Shown here in pieces: positions 42,822 to 52,654 of a DNA stretch of 64,000 nucleotides. The notes under the pieces are model-generated. The model worked only from the letters and a program-made list of their open reading frames with translations, did no database searches and was not told the DNA's origin. A program made the translations under genes and the position numbers. Source of the DNA: Spirosoma aureum (GTDB lineage Bacteria > Bacteroidota > Bacteroidia > Cytophagales > Spirosomataceae); the NCBI RefSeq assembly GCF_011604685.1, contig NZ_CP050063.1, forward strand, positions 2,564,501 through 2,628,500, given 5' to 3'. Position 1 is the stretch's first letter, and every line of letters begins with the position of its first letter.

Positions 42822-45800
42822 ATGAAGACATTATATCAACTTCTATTTCTTCTGTTGTTTCTCATCACCAACGGGATATCTCAACCTGCTCAACCCATTC
42901 TTTTTCAATATTCGACAGATAATGGATTACCTCAAAATAGTGCGAAAGGTATCGCTTTTGACAAATGGGGGTTCTGTTGGATAGCTACAGAAATGGGGCT
43001 AGTCCGGTTTGACGGCAGATTTTTTACAACATATGGCACGGCAGAGATCAAGGGACTTAGATCCGAACGAATGTCTGGGATGAACTATGATAACTTAGGT
43101 AACCTATACATTTCTGTCGAAGGCGGGCAAGTTATTAAAATCGATTCGGAAACTTCAAAAACAATGCCATGCCCGATCCTAATAGATAGCCATGCAATAC
43201 TAATATCGAATCAGGGGTTCGCTATAAGGGATGAGGCAACATGTCGTGTTATTGAACAATTTCATAGAACTACCGACAAAGGAAGGCACTACGGCACCTG
43301 CGGCTTGAAAACCAAAGATCAATATGTATATTCTGAGGGAAATGTTTTCTACCTACCCGCTAATCAGTCCAGCCTTATCTCCATAAGACTTCATACAAAA
43401 AACAATTACCCTAAATATGCCCTTGTTGGCAATCGTTTTTTTATAGCTATTAATTCAGGAAATAAGATTGAGGCTTGGGAACTCGGATACCGGAAACGTG
43501 ATATAAAAGCAATTCAAGGATCGCTTGCGAAAGATATAGATTTCTTAAGTGGCAAATTTAAATGCTATTGCAACGTGTCAGGCTCGTTCATTTATGTAAA
43601 TGGTAACTTACACGAACTGTCAATCAAAGATGAAAAAATTATATCTACTAAAGTACTCGAAAACATCAATGTCACGGCGCTAGCTTGCGTATACTTTTCT
43701 AAGGAGCAAAATAAATATTACTTAGGTTCTCTCACTGATGGTTTGCTTGTGGTGCAAAAATCTCATTTTATGCAGCCGACTCTTCCCAAAACAGTGCCAG
43801 ATGAAAGTTTCTATTCACAGGCAAAAGTAAATGACTCCACCATTTTCTGCCACAACTTGATAATGTCTCCAGGTTTGCCGACAATTAACTTGAATATTGG
43901 TCATGAACCCTTTGCAGGCTTTGATGTATCATCGGATCAGCAAATATATTTTCAAAAAAATGAGCTTTCACTTGCTAGATACGACTTTCAGAAAAGGAGA
44001 CTAAAAAACCTACTTTCACTTCAGTACCCTTTACTATATATACGGGTTGACAAAACGGTTAGCGATTCATATGTCTTTTTTTCGCAAATGCATTTTGGAA
44101 GAGTCATTCGTGATTCGCTGTACCAATTTCAGGAATTCCCAGGGGTGACCCAAATCAAAAGTGTGACGGCACTAAGTAGGTTTCGTTATCTGATTGGGAC
44201 TAACGATGGTTTAAAGTGGTATGATTCTAAAAAAAATAAGATTTACCAGTCCGTTTTAGACGCTATTCAGGTAAGAGCATCTCTATCCGATTCCGATGGC
44301 CGGGTATGGATAGCTACCTATGGTAAAGGCTTCTATCTTTTTGAAAAGGGGAAACTTTATAAAATGCCACTTGGTCCTAAACAAGCCCTAAAAACCGTCC
44401 ATTCGTTTATTGACGACAGCCATGGTTATTTCTGGCTACCTACCAACAATGGTTTATTCAAAGTTCTGAAGACAGATTTGATCAATTATGCACTGGGAAA
44501 AACGAGCAATGTCTATTTTTTTCGCTTTGATAGAAATGACGGTTTAAAAACCAACGAGTTCAATGGAGGATGTGACCCGTCTCATGTTTGGCTCAAAGAC
44601 AGTCTGTTATCAATTTCTTCTTTAAAAGGTCTGATTTGGTTTTACCCTAATAAACTATCGCCGAATTATCCGTCCAGACCAATTTACATTGATAGTTTAG
44701 TGGTTAACAGCAAACCCATCAAAATAACAACGGATCAGATTGAATTAAAGCCCGATTTCAACAGATTGTCGATGCTTGTATCATCGCCATACTTTGGTAA
44801 TCAGGCCAATTTAAATCTTGAATATAAGGTGGCTGGCCTTGATTCGCACTGGCACACGCTGGACGATAGAGGAACATTTACAATCAATAACCTTCCCGCA
44901 GGAGATTACAAACTATTGTTCCGTAGAAGCAGCAACAGAGATAAAGATGGCGTATTCCAACTGTCTATACCATTGACAGTACTGCCATGGTTTTATAATA
45001 CTTTACAGTTCTATGCCTTGGTAGTGTTTCTTTTAATTGTTGGTATTTATTTGACTTTCAAACAGCGTTTGCGTGTTTTGAACAAGAAATCTGAAGAACT
45101 TGAAAAAATTGTATCTGAACGCACCAGTGAATTAAATGCCGCTGTGCTTGATTTAGCAAACTCGGAAATGGCATTGCTTGAAAGTAACCGTTTTAAAGAT
45201 CATGTCATCACAATGGTATTACACGACATGAGGTCACCCATTCGGTTTCTTTCATTAATGAGTGGAAATCTGTTCCGCAACCACTCAACCCTTAGCAATA
45301 ATGATCTTCATGAATCCTTGTCCGATCTATACATTGGAACCCAGAACCTTTTAGGTTTTACCGAGCAATTTTTCATTTGGGTTATGTCTCAGCAAAAAGG
45401 GTTCAGAGTGAATAATTCCTGGTTTTTATTACAGGATCTTTTGGATGAGATTGCTGGCCTGTATAGTGAAATACTTAAAATCAATAGAAACCAATTTCAA
45501 ATCCACAATACCCAGCTTCGTTGCTACACTGATTATCAAGTGTTGTCAGTTATCATCCGGAATCTGATTGATAATGCTAATAAAAATACTGCTGGCGGAC
45601 TGGTGTCCATATCATCTTATGCTGAAGGATCAAACTTAGTCATTTCTATTAGTGACTCTGGTATGGGCCTCGACCAGAATCAAATCAATGTATTTATGGA
45701 TCGAGAAAAGGTGCTTGGTAATCATGGAACAGGAAGCATATTGATCCATCGAATGTTAGATCAGATAAAGGGTATTCTCACAATTACCAGCGAGATCGGA

Positions 45801-45887
45801 GAAGGCAGCACCTTTTCTATCCGTTTTCAAAATCCACAGGAATCTGGTATTGCTGAGCAAGGTGATTCAGTTCTAGCAGATTGTTAA
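42822..45887 (+). CDS. Membrane sensor histidine kinase with periplasmic two-component propeller
   Basis: 1021 residues from the ATG at 42822, which starts a signal peptide (LYQLLFLLLFLITNGIS). The periplasmic part is a two-component-regulator propeller (YSTDNGLPQNSAKGIAFDKW, WIATEMGLVRFDG, WLPTNNGLFKV), then a Y_Y_Y domain (LEYKVAGLDSHWHTLDDRG). One membrane helix (about 724-745) leads to a coiled coil and a HisKA-type H-box (VLHDMRSPIRFL, His ~801) and HATPase (NLIDNANKNT, ISDSGMGLD, GNHGTGS). Unlike the usual HTCS it ends after the kinase domain without receiver or AraC module, so it needs a separate response regulator. The two NarL-type regulators downstream are the natural candidates. 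Its 3' end overlaps the convergent regulator gene by 71 bases. Confidence 0.92.
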   Translation: MKTLYQLLFLLLFLITNGISQPAQPILFQYSTDNGLPQNSAKGIAFDKWGFCWIATEMGLVRFDGRFFTTYGTAEIKGLRSERMSGMNYDNLGNLYISVEGGQVIKIDSETSKTMPCPILIDSHAILISNQGFAIRDEATCRVIEQFHRTTDKGRHYGTCGLKTKDQYVYSEGNVFYLPANQSSLISIRLHTKNNYPKYALVGNRFFIAINSGNKIEAWELGYRKRDIKAIQGSLAKDIDFLSGKFKCYCNVSGSFIYVNGNLHELSIKDEKIISTKVLENINVTALACVYFSKEQNKYYLGSLTDGLLVVQKSHFMQPTLPKTVPDESFYSQAKVNDSTIFCHNLIMSPGLPTINLNIGHEPFAGFDVSSDQQIYFQKNELSLARYDFQKRRLKNLLSLQYPLLYIRVDKTVSDSYVFFSQMHFGRVIRDSLYQFQEFPGVTQIKSVTALSRFRYLIGTNDGLKWYDSKKNKIYQSVLDAIQVRASLSDSDGRVWIATYGKGFYLFEKGKLYKMPLGPKQALKTVHSFIDDSHGYFWLPTNNGLFKVLKTDLINYALGKTSNVYFFRFDRNDGLKTNEFNGGCDPSHVWLKDSLLSISSLKGLIWFYPNKLSPNYPSRPIYIDSLVVNSKPIKITTDQIELKPDFNRLSMLVSSPYFGNQANLNLEYKVAGLDSHWHTLDDRGTFTINNLPAGDYKLLFRRSSNRDKDGVFQLSIPLTVLPWFYNTLQFYALVVFLLIVGIYLTFKQRLRVLNKKSEELEKIVSERTSELNAAVLDLANSEMALLESNRFKDHVITMVLHDMRSPIRFLSLMSGNLFRNHSTLSNNDLHESLSDLYIGTQNLLGFTEQFFIWVMSQQKGFRVNNSWFLLQDLLDEIAGLYSEILKINRNQFQIHNTQLRCYTDYQVLSVIIRNLIDNANKNTAGGLVSISSYAEGSNLVISISDSGMGLDQNQINVFMDREKVLGNHGTGSILIHRMLDQIKGILTITSEIGEGSTFSIRFQNPQESGIAEQGDSVLADC

Positions 45888-46470
45888 TTTCCAACTTACT
45901 GAATATTCGGCAACGGAAAGTACTAGCTGTAGAAGCACTTATGGACAAACTTTTTGCTATCTCAATTGCGCCAAAACCTTTCAGTAGCATTAAAGTAACC
46001 TCGAATTCCCGATTAGAGAGTTTATCAAATGGCGAATCAAGAGCGTTTTTAATAAGCGCATTGGTAAATAACTCTATCTGTGAGTGCGAAATATAGCGTC
46101 TACCCTGGCTAATGACACTGATTGCCTCCGACAATACATAATCAGATTCTGATTTATTAACGTACCCCATCACACCTGCCTTGAAAAAACGTGTAGCAAA
46201 AACCTTGTCTGGTTTGACTGTTATCACTAGAATTTTGAGTCCGGGAGAGGTTGACAAGGCGTTCGTGATCATTCCAAGTTCATCGGTTTCGGGCATACTC
46301 AAGTCGGTAAGCAACAAATCGAACTTTTTCGCTTTAAGTTTTTCAAGAACCTGCGTTCCATTTTCAGCAAATTCAACATGAGAGTTAAATCCCAGAACTT
46401 CCCTGATTACCAGTTGAAGCCCTTTTCTAACCAACTGATGGTCATCTGCTATTAATATGGACTTTGACAT
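45817..46470 (-). CDS. NarL/LuxR-type response regulator
   Basis: 217 residues from the ATG at 46470 (MSKSILIADDHQL), chosen because the receiver begins at once; a longer start at 46551 would add unlike residues. The receiver has the acidic pair (ADD), phosphoacceptor aspartate in LLTDLSMP and the lysine in GYVNKSE. The C-terminal GerE-type helix-turn-helix reads KLSNREFEVTLMLLKGFGAIEIAKSL then SASTASTFRCRIFSKL. It is probably the partner of the convergent histidine kinase. Its last 71 bases are antisense to the kinase gene. Confidence 0.92.
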   Translation of the reverse strand: MSKSILIADDHQLVRKGLQLVIREVLGFNSHVEFAENGTQVLEKLKAKKFDLLLTDLSMPETDELGMITNALSTSPGLKILVITVKPDKVFATRFFKAGVMGYVNKSESDYVLSEAISVISQGRRYISHSQIELFTNALIKNALDSPFDKLSNREFEVTLMLLKGFGAIEIAKSLSISASTASTFRCRIFSKLEINNLLELNHLAQQYQIPVDFENG

Positions 46471-46580
46471 AAATTTTGATTCCAAACGTAAATAATATGG
46501 GCAGTTCTGTCCTAGACAGTGAAATTTATGTGTTTGTTTAATGTCTTGCAATGCATAATTGATGAAAATGGAAATTTATG

Positions 46581-46611
46581 TATATAAATTAAAATATTTT
46601 TAATTTATATA
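46581..46611. promoter_or_regulatory. 14-base-pair AT-only palindrome upstream of the response regulator gene
   Basis: TATATAAATTAAAA (46581-46594), loop TAT, and the exact complement (46598-46611), about 110 bases upstream of the regulator start. It may be an operator or simply AT-rich promoter DNA; the perfect symmetry over 31 bases favours a protein-binding site. Confidence 0.4.
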
Positions 46612-46860
46612 TAATTCATATAGACTAAAAGGTACAAGTTATAATACATACCAGAACCATATTTCTTTAGTTGTTCATATAAAATTTGGGTAATACCATC
46701 TCTTGAATGTACACTATCTCTACAATTTAATCCTATTACCATTTGAAATTTCCTTAGGAGCGATTAAGAAAATTTTAAAAATAAATATATCAACTTCCTT
46801 AAAAAAAAGGAACATTATTGATGTGTGAGTAAGTCTGTTCTGTGAGATGCGTTTGACTTA

Positions 46861-47226
46861 ATGGCAAATTACAAACAATCGGATTAGGAAGCTCTAAGAC
46901 GACGCAGTGTGGAACTCAACCAAGAGGGTTGGCCCCAAGCAACCATTGCGCAAGCGTTTGGGTTGACTCAATCTTAGGTGAGTCGAACCTTGAAGAAATA
47001 GCGACTACAAGGCAGTGTTGCGCTGATCAAGAGTAATCGGACAGGAGAACCTTACCAGTTAGTAGCTGAACTCAGCAAGGGTGCTGAATACCATGACTTT
47101 AGGGGAGTCATCTGGACTCGTCCTTGCGTTAATGAGGTGATCAAGAAGCTATTTGGGGTAAGCTTTGACCCTACTCAAGTGGGTCGTATTTTGAAGAAAG
47201 TAGGTTGGACCTGGGCGCCGATTTAG
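46861..47226 (+). pseudogene. IS630-family transposase relic (N-terminal part only)
   Basis: Read from ATG 46861 with three in-frame TAG stops skipped, this gives the IS630 helix-turn-helix front: EALRRRSVELNQEGWPQATI, AQAFGLTQS, VSRTLKK, then EYHDFRGVIWTRPCVNEVI and KKLFGVSFDPTQVGRILKKV. It stops at 47224 just after GWTWAPI, where the DDE catalytic domain should begin. No terminal inverted repeats or target duplication were recognised. It is dead, and lies between the two regulator genes. Confidence 0.85.
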
Positions 47227-47480
47227 TAATCAGTTATCCCCAAAATTGAATAATTAATTACTAAACTTGTTAAATAAAGGAGCGATAGTAAATTATAAAG
47301 CGACAATACGATCGAAGATTAGCCTAAAAAAGGTGAGGAGCTACCTTGGCTTGATACAAAAACCCAGCTTTTAACGTACAGCTCAAATGAAATTATGGAT
47401 ATGATTTAGATCTTATTTGCATAGGCTTTTCAGGTTGAGATGAAGGAGTAAAACGTAGAAACAACCTTCACTTGTTGATA

Positions 47481-48122
47481 TCAGCCCGATAGGATAACCT
47501 CAAACAGACCGGCCAACCTATTGAGTTCAAGAATATTCTTAATCCCAAGCTTTTCAAAGACCCTACGTTTGTAAGTGCTGGCAGTGGAAGCATTGATGGA
47601 TAATGCGTCGGCGACTCCCATAGGCCCGTATCCCAATAAAAGTAGATGGCATACCTCCAGTTCTCTGATCGACAACCTTTGAAATGGGTTAGAGTTACCA
47701 TTTTCGATCATTCCATGAAGCAACATTTCCGACTGACTTTCGGAGAAGTGACGCTTACCTTTGAACACGTTCAGTATGGCCGATCGAAATTCATCACATG
47801 TTGACCCCATATATACAAACGCAAGGACCCCCAATTTGAAAAAATTGGTTGCCATCACATCATCTGGACTTGAACTTGTCATCAGGATTCTGAGCACAGG
47901 ATGACTCCTAAGAATCGCCATGACCGTCGTTAAGACATTTGATTTAGGCAAATGAGCGTCTATGATTAACATGCAGGGCATTTTGTGCTCCAACAAGGCC
48001 ATGATTCCCTTACCATCCTCTACAAAGACCACATTGACGCTACTACCGAGCAATTCTTTTATCAATACGTCAAAACCAATTCGGGACACACATTGCCCGT
48101 GAGCAATAAGTATAGACTGCAT
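47481..48122 (-). CDS. NarL/LuxR-type regulator with degenerate receiver
   Basis: 213 residues, paralog of the regulator at 45817 (SINASTASTYKRRVFEKL against SISASTASTFRCRIFSKL). In the receiver the acidic pair is lost (ILIAHGQC in place of ILIADDHQ) and the conserved lysine region reads FVYMGST instead of YVNKSE; the phosphoacceptor position still has aspartate (LIIDAHLP). Magnesium-dependent phosphorylation is therefore doubtful. The GerE-type HTH (RLSIRELEVCHLLLLGYGPM) is intact, so DNA binding is expected. It may act without phosphorylation or by pairing with the intact paralog. It lies downstream of the PL8 lyase gene on the same strand. Confidence 0.9.
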   Translation of the reverse strand: MQSILIAHGQCVSRIGFDVLIKELLGSSVNVVFVEDGKGIMALLEHKMPCMLIIDAHLPKSNVLTTVMAILRSHPVLRILMTSSSPDDVMATNFFKLGVLAFVYMGSTCDEFRSAILNVFKGKRHFSESQSEMLLHGMIENGNSNPFQRLSIRELEVCHLLLLGYGPMGVADALSINASTASTYKRRVFEKLGIKNILELNRLAGLFEVILSG

Positions 48123-48485
48123 TTCAATTCCAAAAATTATTGAAATTAACTAATTCACTCGCTTAGATAATAAGAGAGTTCGATTCGTACAAAATTTCGA
48201 ATAATAAAGTAGCTTGATCGGTAAAACCGATCAGGGATGTACCTAATGGGATAGCTAATAAAATTACATTATTAGCAAAATAGACTTCAGAATCTTTCTT
48301 ATTCGGCTTGTATTTTCATTGAAGTAATGAATCTATCGTAGAAATTGTAGCTTCTTTGGTAGATCCATTACTCCCCTTAAAGGTAGTTGACTAGGCTTAG
48401 GCCGATGCCTGACCTGCACTAAAATAAACCAGGTACAAAGTAATTAGTCAATGTGCATTTTGGCCGCCCATAGCCAGGTAGCCTT
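48123..48485. other. Intergenic region between the lyase gene and the degenerate regulator gene
   Basis: No coding frame. It holds an 8-base-pair inverted repeat (TGATCGGT at 48215-48222, loop AAA, ACCGATCA at 48226-48233) about 95 bases before the regulator start, a possible terminator of the lyase gene or operator of the regulator gene; no T run follows on the minus strand. Confidence 0.5.
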
Positions 48486-51452
48486 CTATTGTTTTATAAT
48501 CTTGAATACTTTTACGTATGCTCCACGACGAACACGGACTACATATAGACCTGGCTTTAATTGATTACCGAATTCAAGTCGTTGGTCAAACACATTTGAA
48601 AGCTGTTCGACGACGGTCCCGCTAACAGTAGTCACGATAACCTCGCCTGGTTCTTGGGAGGAGCCGGGTAAGGTAACCACAAACTTGTCCGCACTTGGAT
48701 TTGGCCAAACTTTTCCAAAATTGGTTTCATCGGAAATCTCGGTTTCGATGAGCTCGGCACTGGCCTCAGTTGTAAAAGATGATCGAGCTCCACTGGCTTG
48801 CGTGCTGACAAGAACAATTTGTGGATAAAACTTTTGTGAGGATTCCCTTGAATCAAAATCAACGCCACTGTTATCATCACCACCATTTGATATCAGAGCG
48901 AAGGAGACTGTCTTATCTCCGTTATACTCATTCTTGATAAAATCGGTCACGTCCCATTCGACTAATCCCCCAATTCGTGCAAGCCGCTTACCAAGCGATG
49001 CAGAAAGTGTCGGTTTATTTGTCCAGGTTAATCCCGTTTCGCTCCAACTATCATTCGTAACCTTCCAGAGCTCCCAAGTAGTGTTTCCAACTGACCCTTC
49101 TGTATTCTTGATATGCAAACGCAGGTTTGTCGTTTGTCCGGCATACGCAAGACTCGAAATGTCGAATTTCATGAAGGAATAATGATTATTTTCGTTCGTC
49201 CCTTTTTCAGTATGAAGATAAGTTACTTTTCCATAGTTAGAAGATGGAGCGTCCATACTAACATAGGTATCGGCGACAGGTGCTAAGCCTTTTTCAATTA
49301 ATTGACTTTGGTTATTAATGACTTGTGAGACACTTGATCCGGCATAACCAGTGGATGTAGGGAGTGAAAAAGAGATACGACGCATGCCCGGTATGTTGGG
49401 TAATTCTGCAATCATTTCAATTTTGCTGTTGCTTCCCAAAGGATCGGCGATATGGGCAGTTACATTCGGATCACCCACATTTTTGAGCTGAACAACACAG
49501 GCCTTGTCTACGTCGATTGTAACCGAGCCATCGCTAAAAGTTCCCGGACTAAAAAAGACGATCTGCCAGATTCTGAGCTTGTTATGTCTTACTGCCTGGA
49601 TCCTATTATCATTTCTCATGATGGAAATATTGGCTACATTATAGCCTGCCATATCCGCTTCGGTGATTTTGTTTGGGACAACGATATATGCATAGGTTGA
49701 GTCAACGGGTTTTTGGCCATGGTTGAACCAGATTTTAAAGACATTTTTACTTACTACATTTGACGGTAAGGCGCTGGCCAGGTCCTTCCAGTCCCCTGTT
49801 TGCTGCCTTTGTGTAATTGTCAAGTTACCGCCTTTTGGGAAAAAGTATCCGATACTATCATGAAGTACCCATTTCAAATCATTTTTATAAGTGGCACTGT
49901 CAACATGAACTTCAACTGATTTTCCAACACGACTAATCTTAATAGTTCCTTCACTCATACTCTGATTAACGGTGGTATTAATTTGTTCCTCTCTGTCGGA
50001 GCTGATAGATGAACCCAGACAGACAATCTCATCATCAAAGAAAAACCATGATTTATGGGCTGTTACACCCATACTTTTCATGTAGTATGTTTTAGCCCCA
50101 TAGGTTGAATCAGATACCCCCCCAACAAAGCCAGTTGTGCCTCTGCCATAGTAACCATTAATCTTAGGAATGTCTTTTAGTTGCGCTGTAGTTGTTCCGG
50201 GAATCCTTGTCCAGTCCCACGCTGGGAAAATGCCATCGTATTCACTTCCATTAACTACGATGTTTGTTGCCCCATCTGGAAGGAAATAGCCTTTTAAATT
50301 TTCGTTGTTCACATTTTCTGTTCTGATTGTCCTCCCAGAAACGGCACGAACACTAAATGTATAATTAGGCCTGTTGTGCAGGGCATAATCGGACCTCCAA
50401 TATTGCGCATGAGACTTTCCGACTCCGTATGACGGTGGCTGGACTTTGGTTATCCTATCCATCGCATTCTGATAATCCTGCTTATTGGCTGGGTCAATGG
50501 CTATTAGACTACTTAACACATTTTTTTCCATCGGATGTCCGGTGTTGGGCAAAGCGACCTTTCTTCCCAATCCGCTGAAATCCATTACATTGCCACGAAT
50601 TGCTTTCAAAAAGGTGTTTCTGACATAATCAGTCAGCAGCTTCAATTGACTGCCAGTGACTGCATACGTAGAGCCTTTTAAATAGTAAGCCGTTTTGACC
50701 TGCCCTAATAAAAACGTTTGGCCGTAGCTTGCAACCTGCAATTGCGCATTATGTTGGTGAAAGGAATTATCGCGTTGCAGTCCCTCTCCCTCGGTCTGTC
50801 TGAGTACAAGAAGGGCCTGGTCAATCCCAAGTTTAAGAGGTGTTAAATTTGAAGTCAGGCACCCGCGATAGATACAGTGAATTGCAACATCGAGTTTGTT
50901 CGCGCCCACTTGGTTCTCAGGGCTGTAGCCAGTCATCAACTTGATCAGGTTATCTTCAAGTTCGCTCGATAATCGCTGATCACCTGCGCGCATGATCACC
51001 AACGTTTCTCCTATAGATTTCGGGATAGCAATCGTATAAACAAACCAGTTAGTTGAGGTTGGCTTTCTAATTTGCCAATACTCAAGGCACTTTTTAATTG
51101 CCTCGAAAAGTTCTGGATTTTTATAATACTTACTAACAGGCATTGTGTAAGCCAATGCGAACTGGCTCACACGAACTAAGTGATTCATCGGTTTCCACTG
51201 GGTCGCCGAAGTACTCGAATAATTGATATCCGCCCAGTATCTTGCTCCGCCACGTGATTGATCAATGAGAAGCGTTTTGAGATTAGCCTCGACACCGTTA
51301 TCCAGGCCTGAGATGTTATTTAGCGAACCCCACGCGTACTTTTGAATATTGCTTAAAATTATTTCAAAGTCACTTTGTGCGTATAACGGTTTTCGGCCCG
51401 CAACAAAAATAAAAAAGACGCATAACAAAGAAGAATAAACAATATTTTTCAT
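48486..51452 (-). CDS. Secreted PL8-type polysaccharide lyase with CBM96-like module and T9SS sorting domain
   Basis: 988 residues with signal peptide (LLCVFFIFVAGRKPLYAQ). The PL8 alpha/alpha-toroid contains the catalytic set: asparagine in STNWFVYTIAIP, DNSFHQHNAQLQVASYG with histidine and tyrosine nine residues apart as in chondroitinase AC, and the arginine segment RGNVMDFSGLGR. NNENLKGYFLPDGATNIV starts the beta-sandwich part. About residues 720-880 are a DNRLRE/CBM96-like domain (ADTYVSMDAPSSNYGK, WDVTDFI), and the last 80 a type IX secretion sorting domain (WPNPSADKF, LKPGLYVVRV). PL8 enzymes cleave hyaluronan, chondroitin or xanthan by beta-elimination; with three sulfatases nearby a sulfated substrate is likely. 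Confidence 0.93.
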   Translation of the reverse strand: MKNIVYSSLLCVFFIFVAGRKPLYAQSDFEIILSNIQKYAWGSLNNISGLDNGVEANLKTLLIDQSRGGARYWADINYSSTSATQWKPMNHLVRVSQFALAYTMPVSKYYKNPELFEAIKKCLEYWQIRKPTSTNWFVYTIAIPKSIGETLVIMRAGDQRLSSELEDNLIKLMTGYSPENQVGANKLDVAIHCIYRGCLTSNLTPLKLGIDQALLVLRQTEGEGLQRDNSFHQHNAQLQVASYGQTFLLGQVKTAYYLKGSTYAVTGSQLKLLTDYVRNTFLKAIRGNVMDFSGLGRKVALPNTGHPMEKNVLSSLIAIDPANKQDYQNAMDRITKVQPPSYGVGKSHAQYWRSDYALHNRPNYTFSVRAVSGRTIRTENVNNENLKGYFLPDGATNIVVNGSEYDGIFPAWDWTRIPGTTTAQLKDIPKINGYYGRGTTGFVGGVSDSTYGAKTYYMKSMGVTAHKSWFFFDDEIVCLGSSISSDREEQINTTVNQSMSEGTIKISRVGKSVEVHVDSATYKNDLKWVLHDSIGYFFPKGGNLTITQRQQTGDWKDLASALPSNVVSKNVFKIWFNHGQKPVDSTYAYIVVPNKITEADMAGYNVANISIMRNDNRIQAVRHNKLRIWQIVFFSPGTFSDGSVTIDVDKACVVQLKNVGDPNVTAHIADPLGSNSKIEMIAELPNIPGMRRISFSLPTSTGYAGSSVSQVINNQSQLIEKGLAPVADTYVSMDAPSSNYGKVTYLHTEKGTNENNHYSFMKFDISSLAYAGQTTNLRLHIKNTEGSVGNTTWELWKVTNDSWSETGLTWTNKPTLSASLGKRLARIGGLVEWDVTDFIKNEYNGDKTVSFALISNGGDDNSGVDFDSRESSQKFYPQIVLVSTQASGARSSFTTEASAELIETEISDETNFGKVWPNPSADKFVVTLPGSSQEPGEVIVTTVSGTVVEQLSNVFDQRLEFGNQLKPGLYVVRVRRGAYVKVFKIIKQ

Positions 51453-52654
51453 GTCAAACTGTTTAAGTGGTCTAGAAATATTTTAGTTGTAACGTCGGTA
51501 AAGATGAGAGAAATAAATTATTATACTTGTAAAGGAACGTGGATTGTGCTGTAGCTACTAAGCCACAGTGAATAACTAATGAACAAGTCTCGTCAAATAG
51601 AATTGATACTATATTTGGTAACAAGGATGAAGTAATATTTCGATCGAATGGGTCCGGGACGTACGAGTTTTTTTATATATTAAAAATAAGACTTTAACTT
51701 TATTAGTTTTCTCTCTTTATAATCTGGACTTACTTGTGTTAAAAAAGTGCTTCACACTTGCTATATTTTGCACTTCCCTGCATGCCCAACTATCTAAACT
51801 CCGTCCCGGATTATTAATAGCCTGGCTCCCTGCTAAAATGATGAGTTTATAAAAAAAATGATTTCAATCTATTTGATAAAATATTGATATTCAGTAAATT
51901 ATAGATTGATTGTGTGCCGTAATCATACAAGTATCCACTAGGCATCCAGGGATAGTTCTTACTTTTCTGGCTTATTTATACTAGATTCCCATTGAGCTTT
52001 TTTTATTTTTAAACTGACGAACCTATGACTATTGGCCCATATATATAAACCACCGAAGTATACTTTAAAAAGATATATTTGAATTTATGATATATGCTTT
52101 AAAATTGTATTTATAATGAGCTTAAAATAGAATATTTGTAGAATTATGGATTGTTAATTTATAGTTGAATATTGTAAAATACATGAGAGGAAATTGACAA
52201 AAAGAATAGACCCTTATTGAAGAAATACCTTAAAAATTGCTAATATAGATATCTTATAGGGAAACTCTATAAATATTGCATGGCGAATTTTAAAAAATGG
52301 ATTTAAATAAAATAAAAAGATTTTGTAGTTATACTTTGCTTGGAATTTGCTTTGCAAATAAAAAGTAAAATACTTTGCTTCGAGTAAAGGCTGTAAACAG
52401 GCACTTAAGTCAGGATTTGTCGAAGCAAAAAAAGATAGATAGTATGCCGAGCGGAGGCACGCGAACATAATAATTCAGCCTCGTAGTAATTAATACTATG
52501 GCTCATATAGCAATGATATCGCCGTTAATATTTTATCGAACCAACACTATTGGTCTAACAATTTATGGTAATAGCCATTGGGAAATTTTCGATAGTATGA
52601 TTTTTATCGTTAACTCAGTCTTTACTTAGGCTGTGTTGAGAATTCGCAAATGGT
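51453..52654. other. AT-rich 1.2 kb intergenic region
   Basis: Very AT-rich, without a convincing frame on either strand. An 84-codon open stretch at 52214-52468 (minus) has random composition. Short repeats are visible: ATACTTTGCTT at 52331-52341 and 52370-52380, and ATTTGC/GCAAAT between them. It should contain the promoters of the lyase gene (minus) and of the second ECF sigma gene (plus). Confidence 0.5.

Noticed and set aside
52214..52468. 84-codon minus-strand open frame in AT-rich DNA
   Set aside because: Composition rich in Phe, Tyr, Ile and Lys as expected from AT-rich noncoding DNA; no start context.
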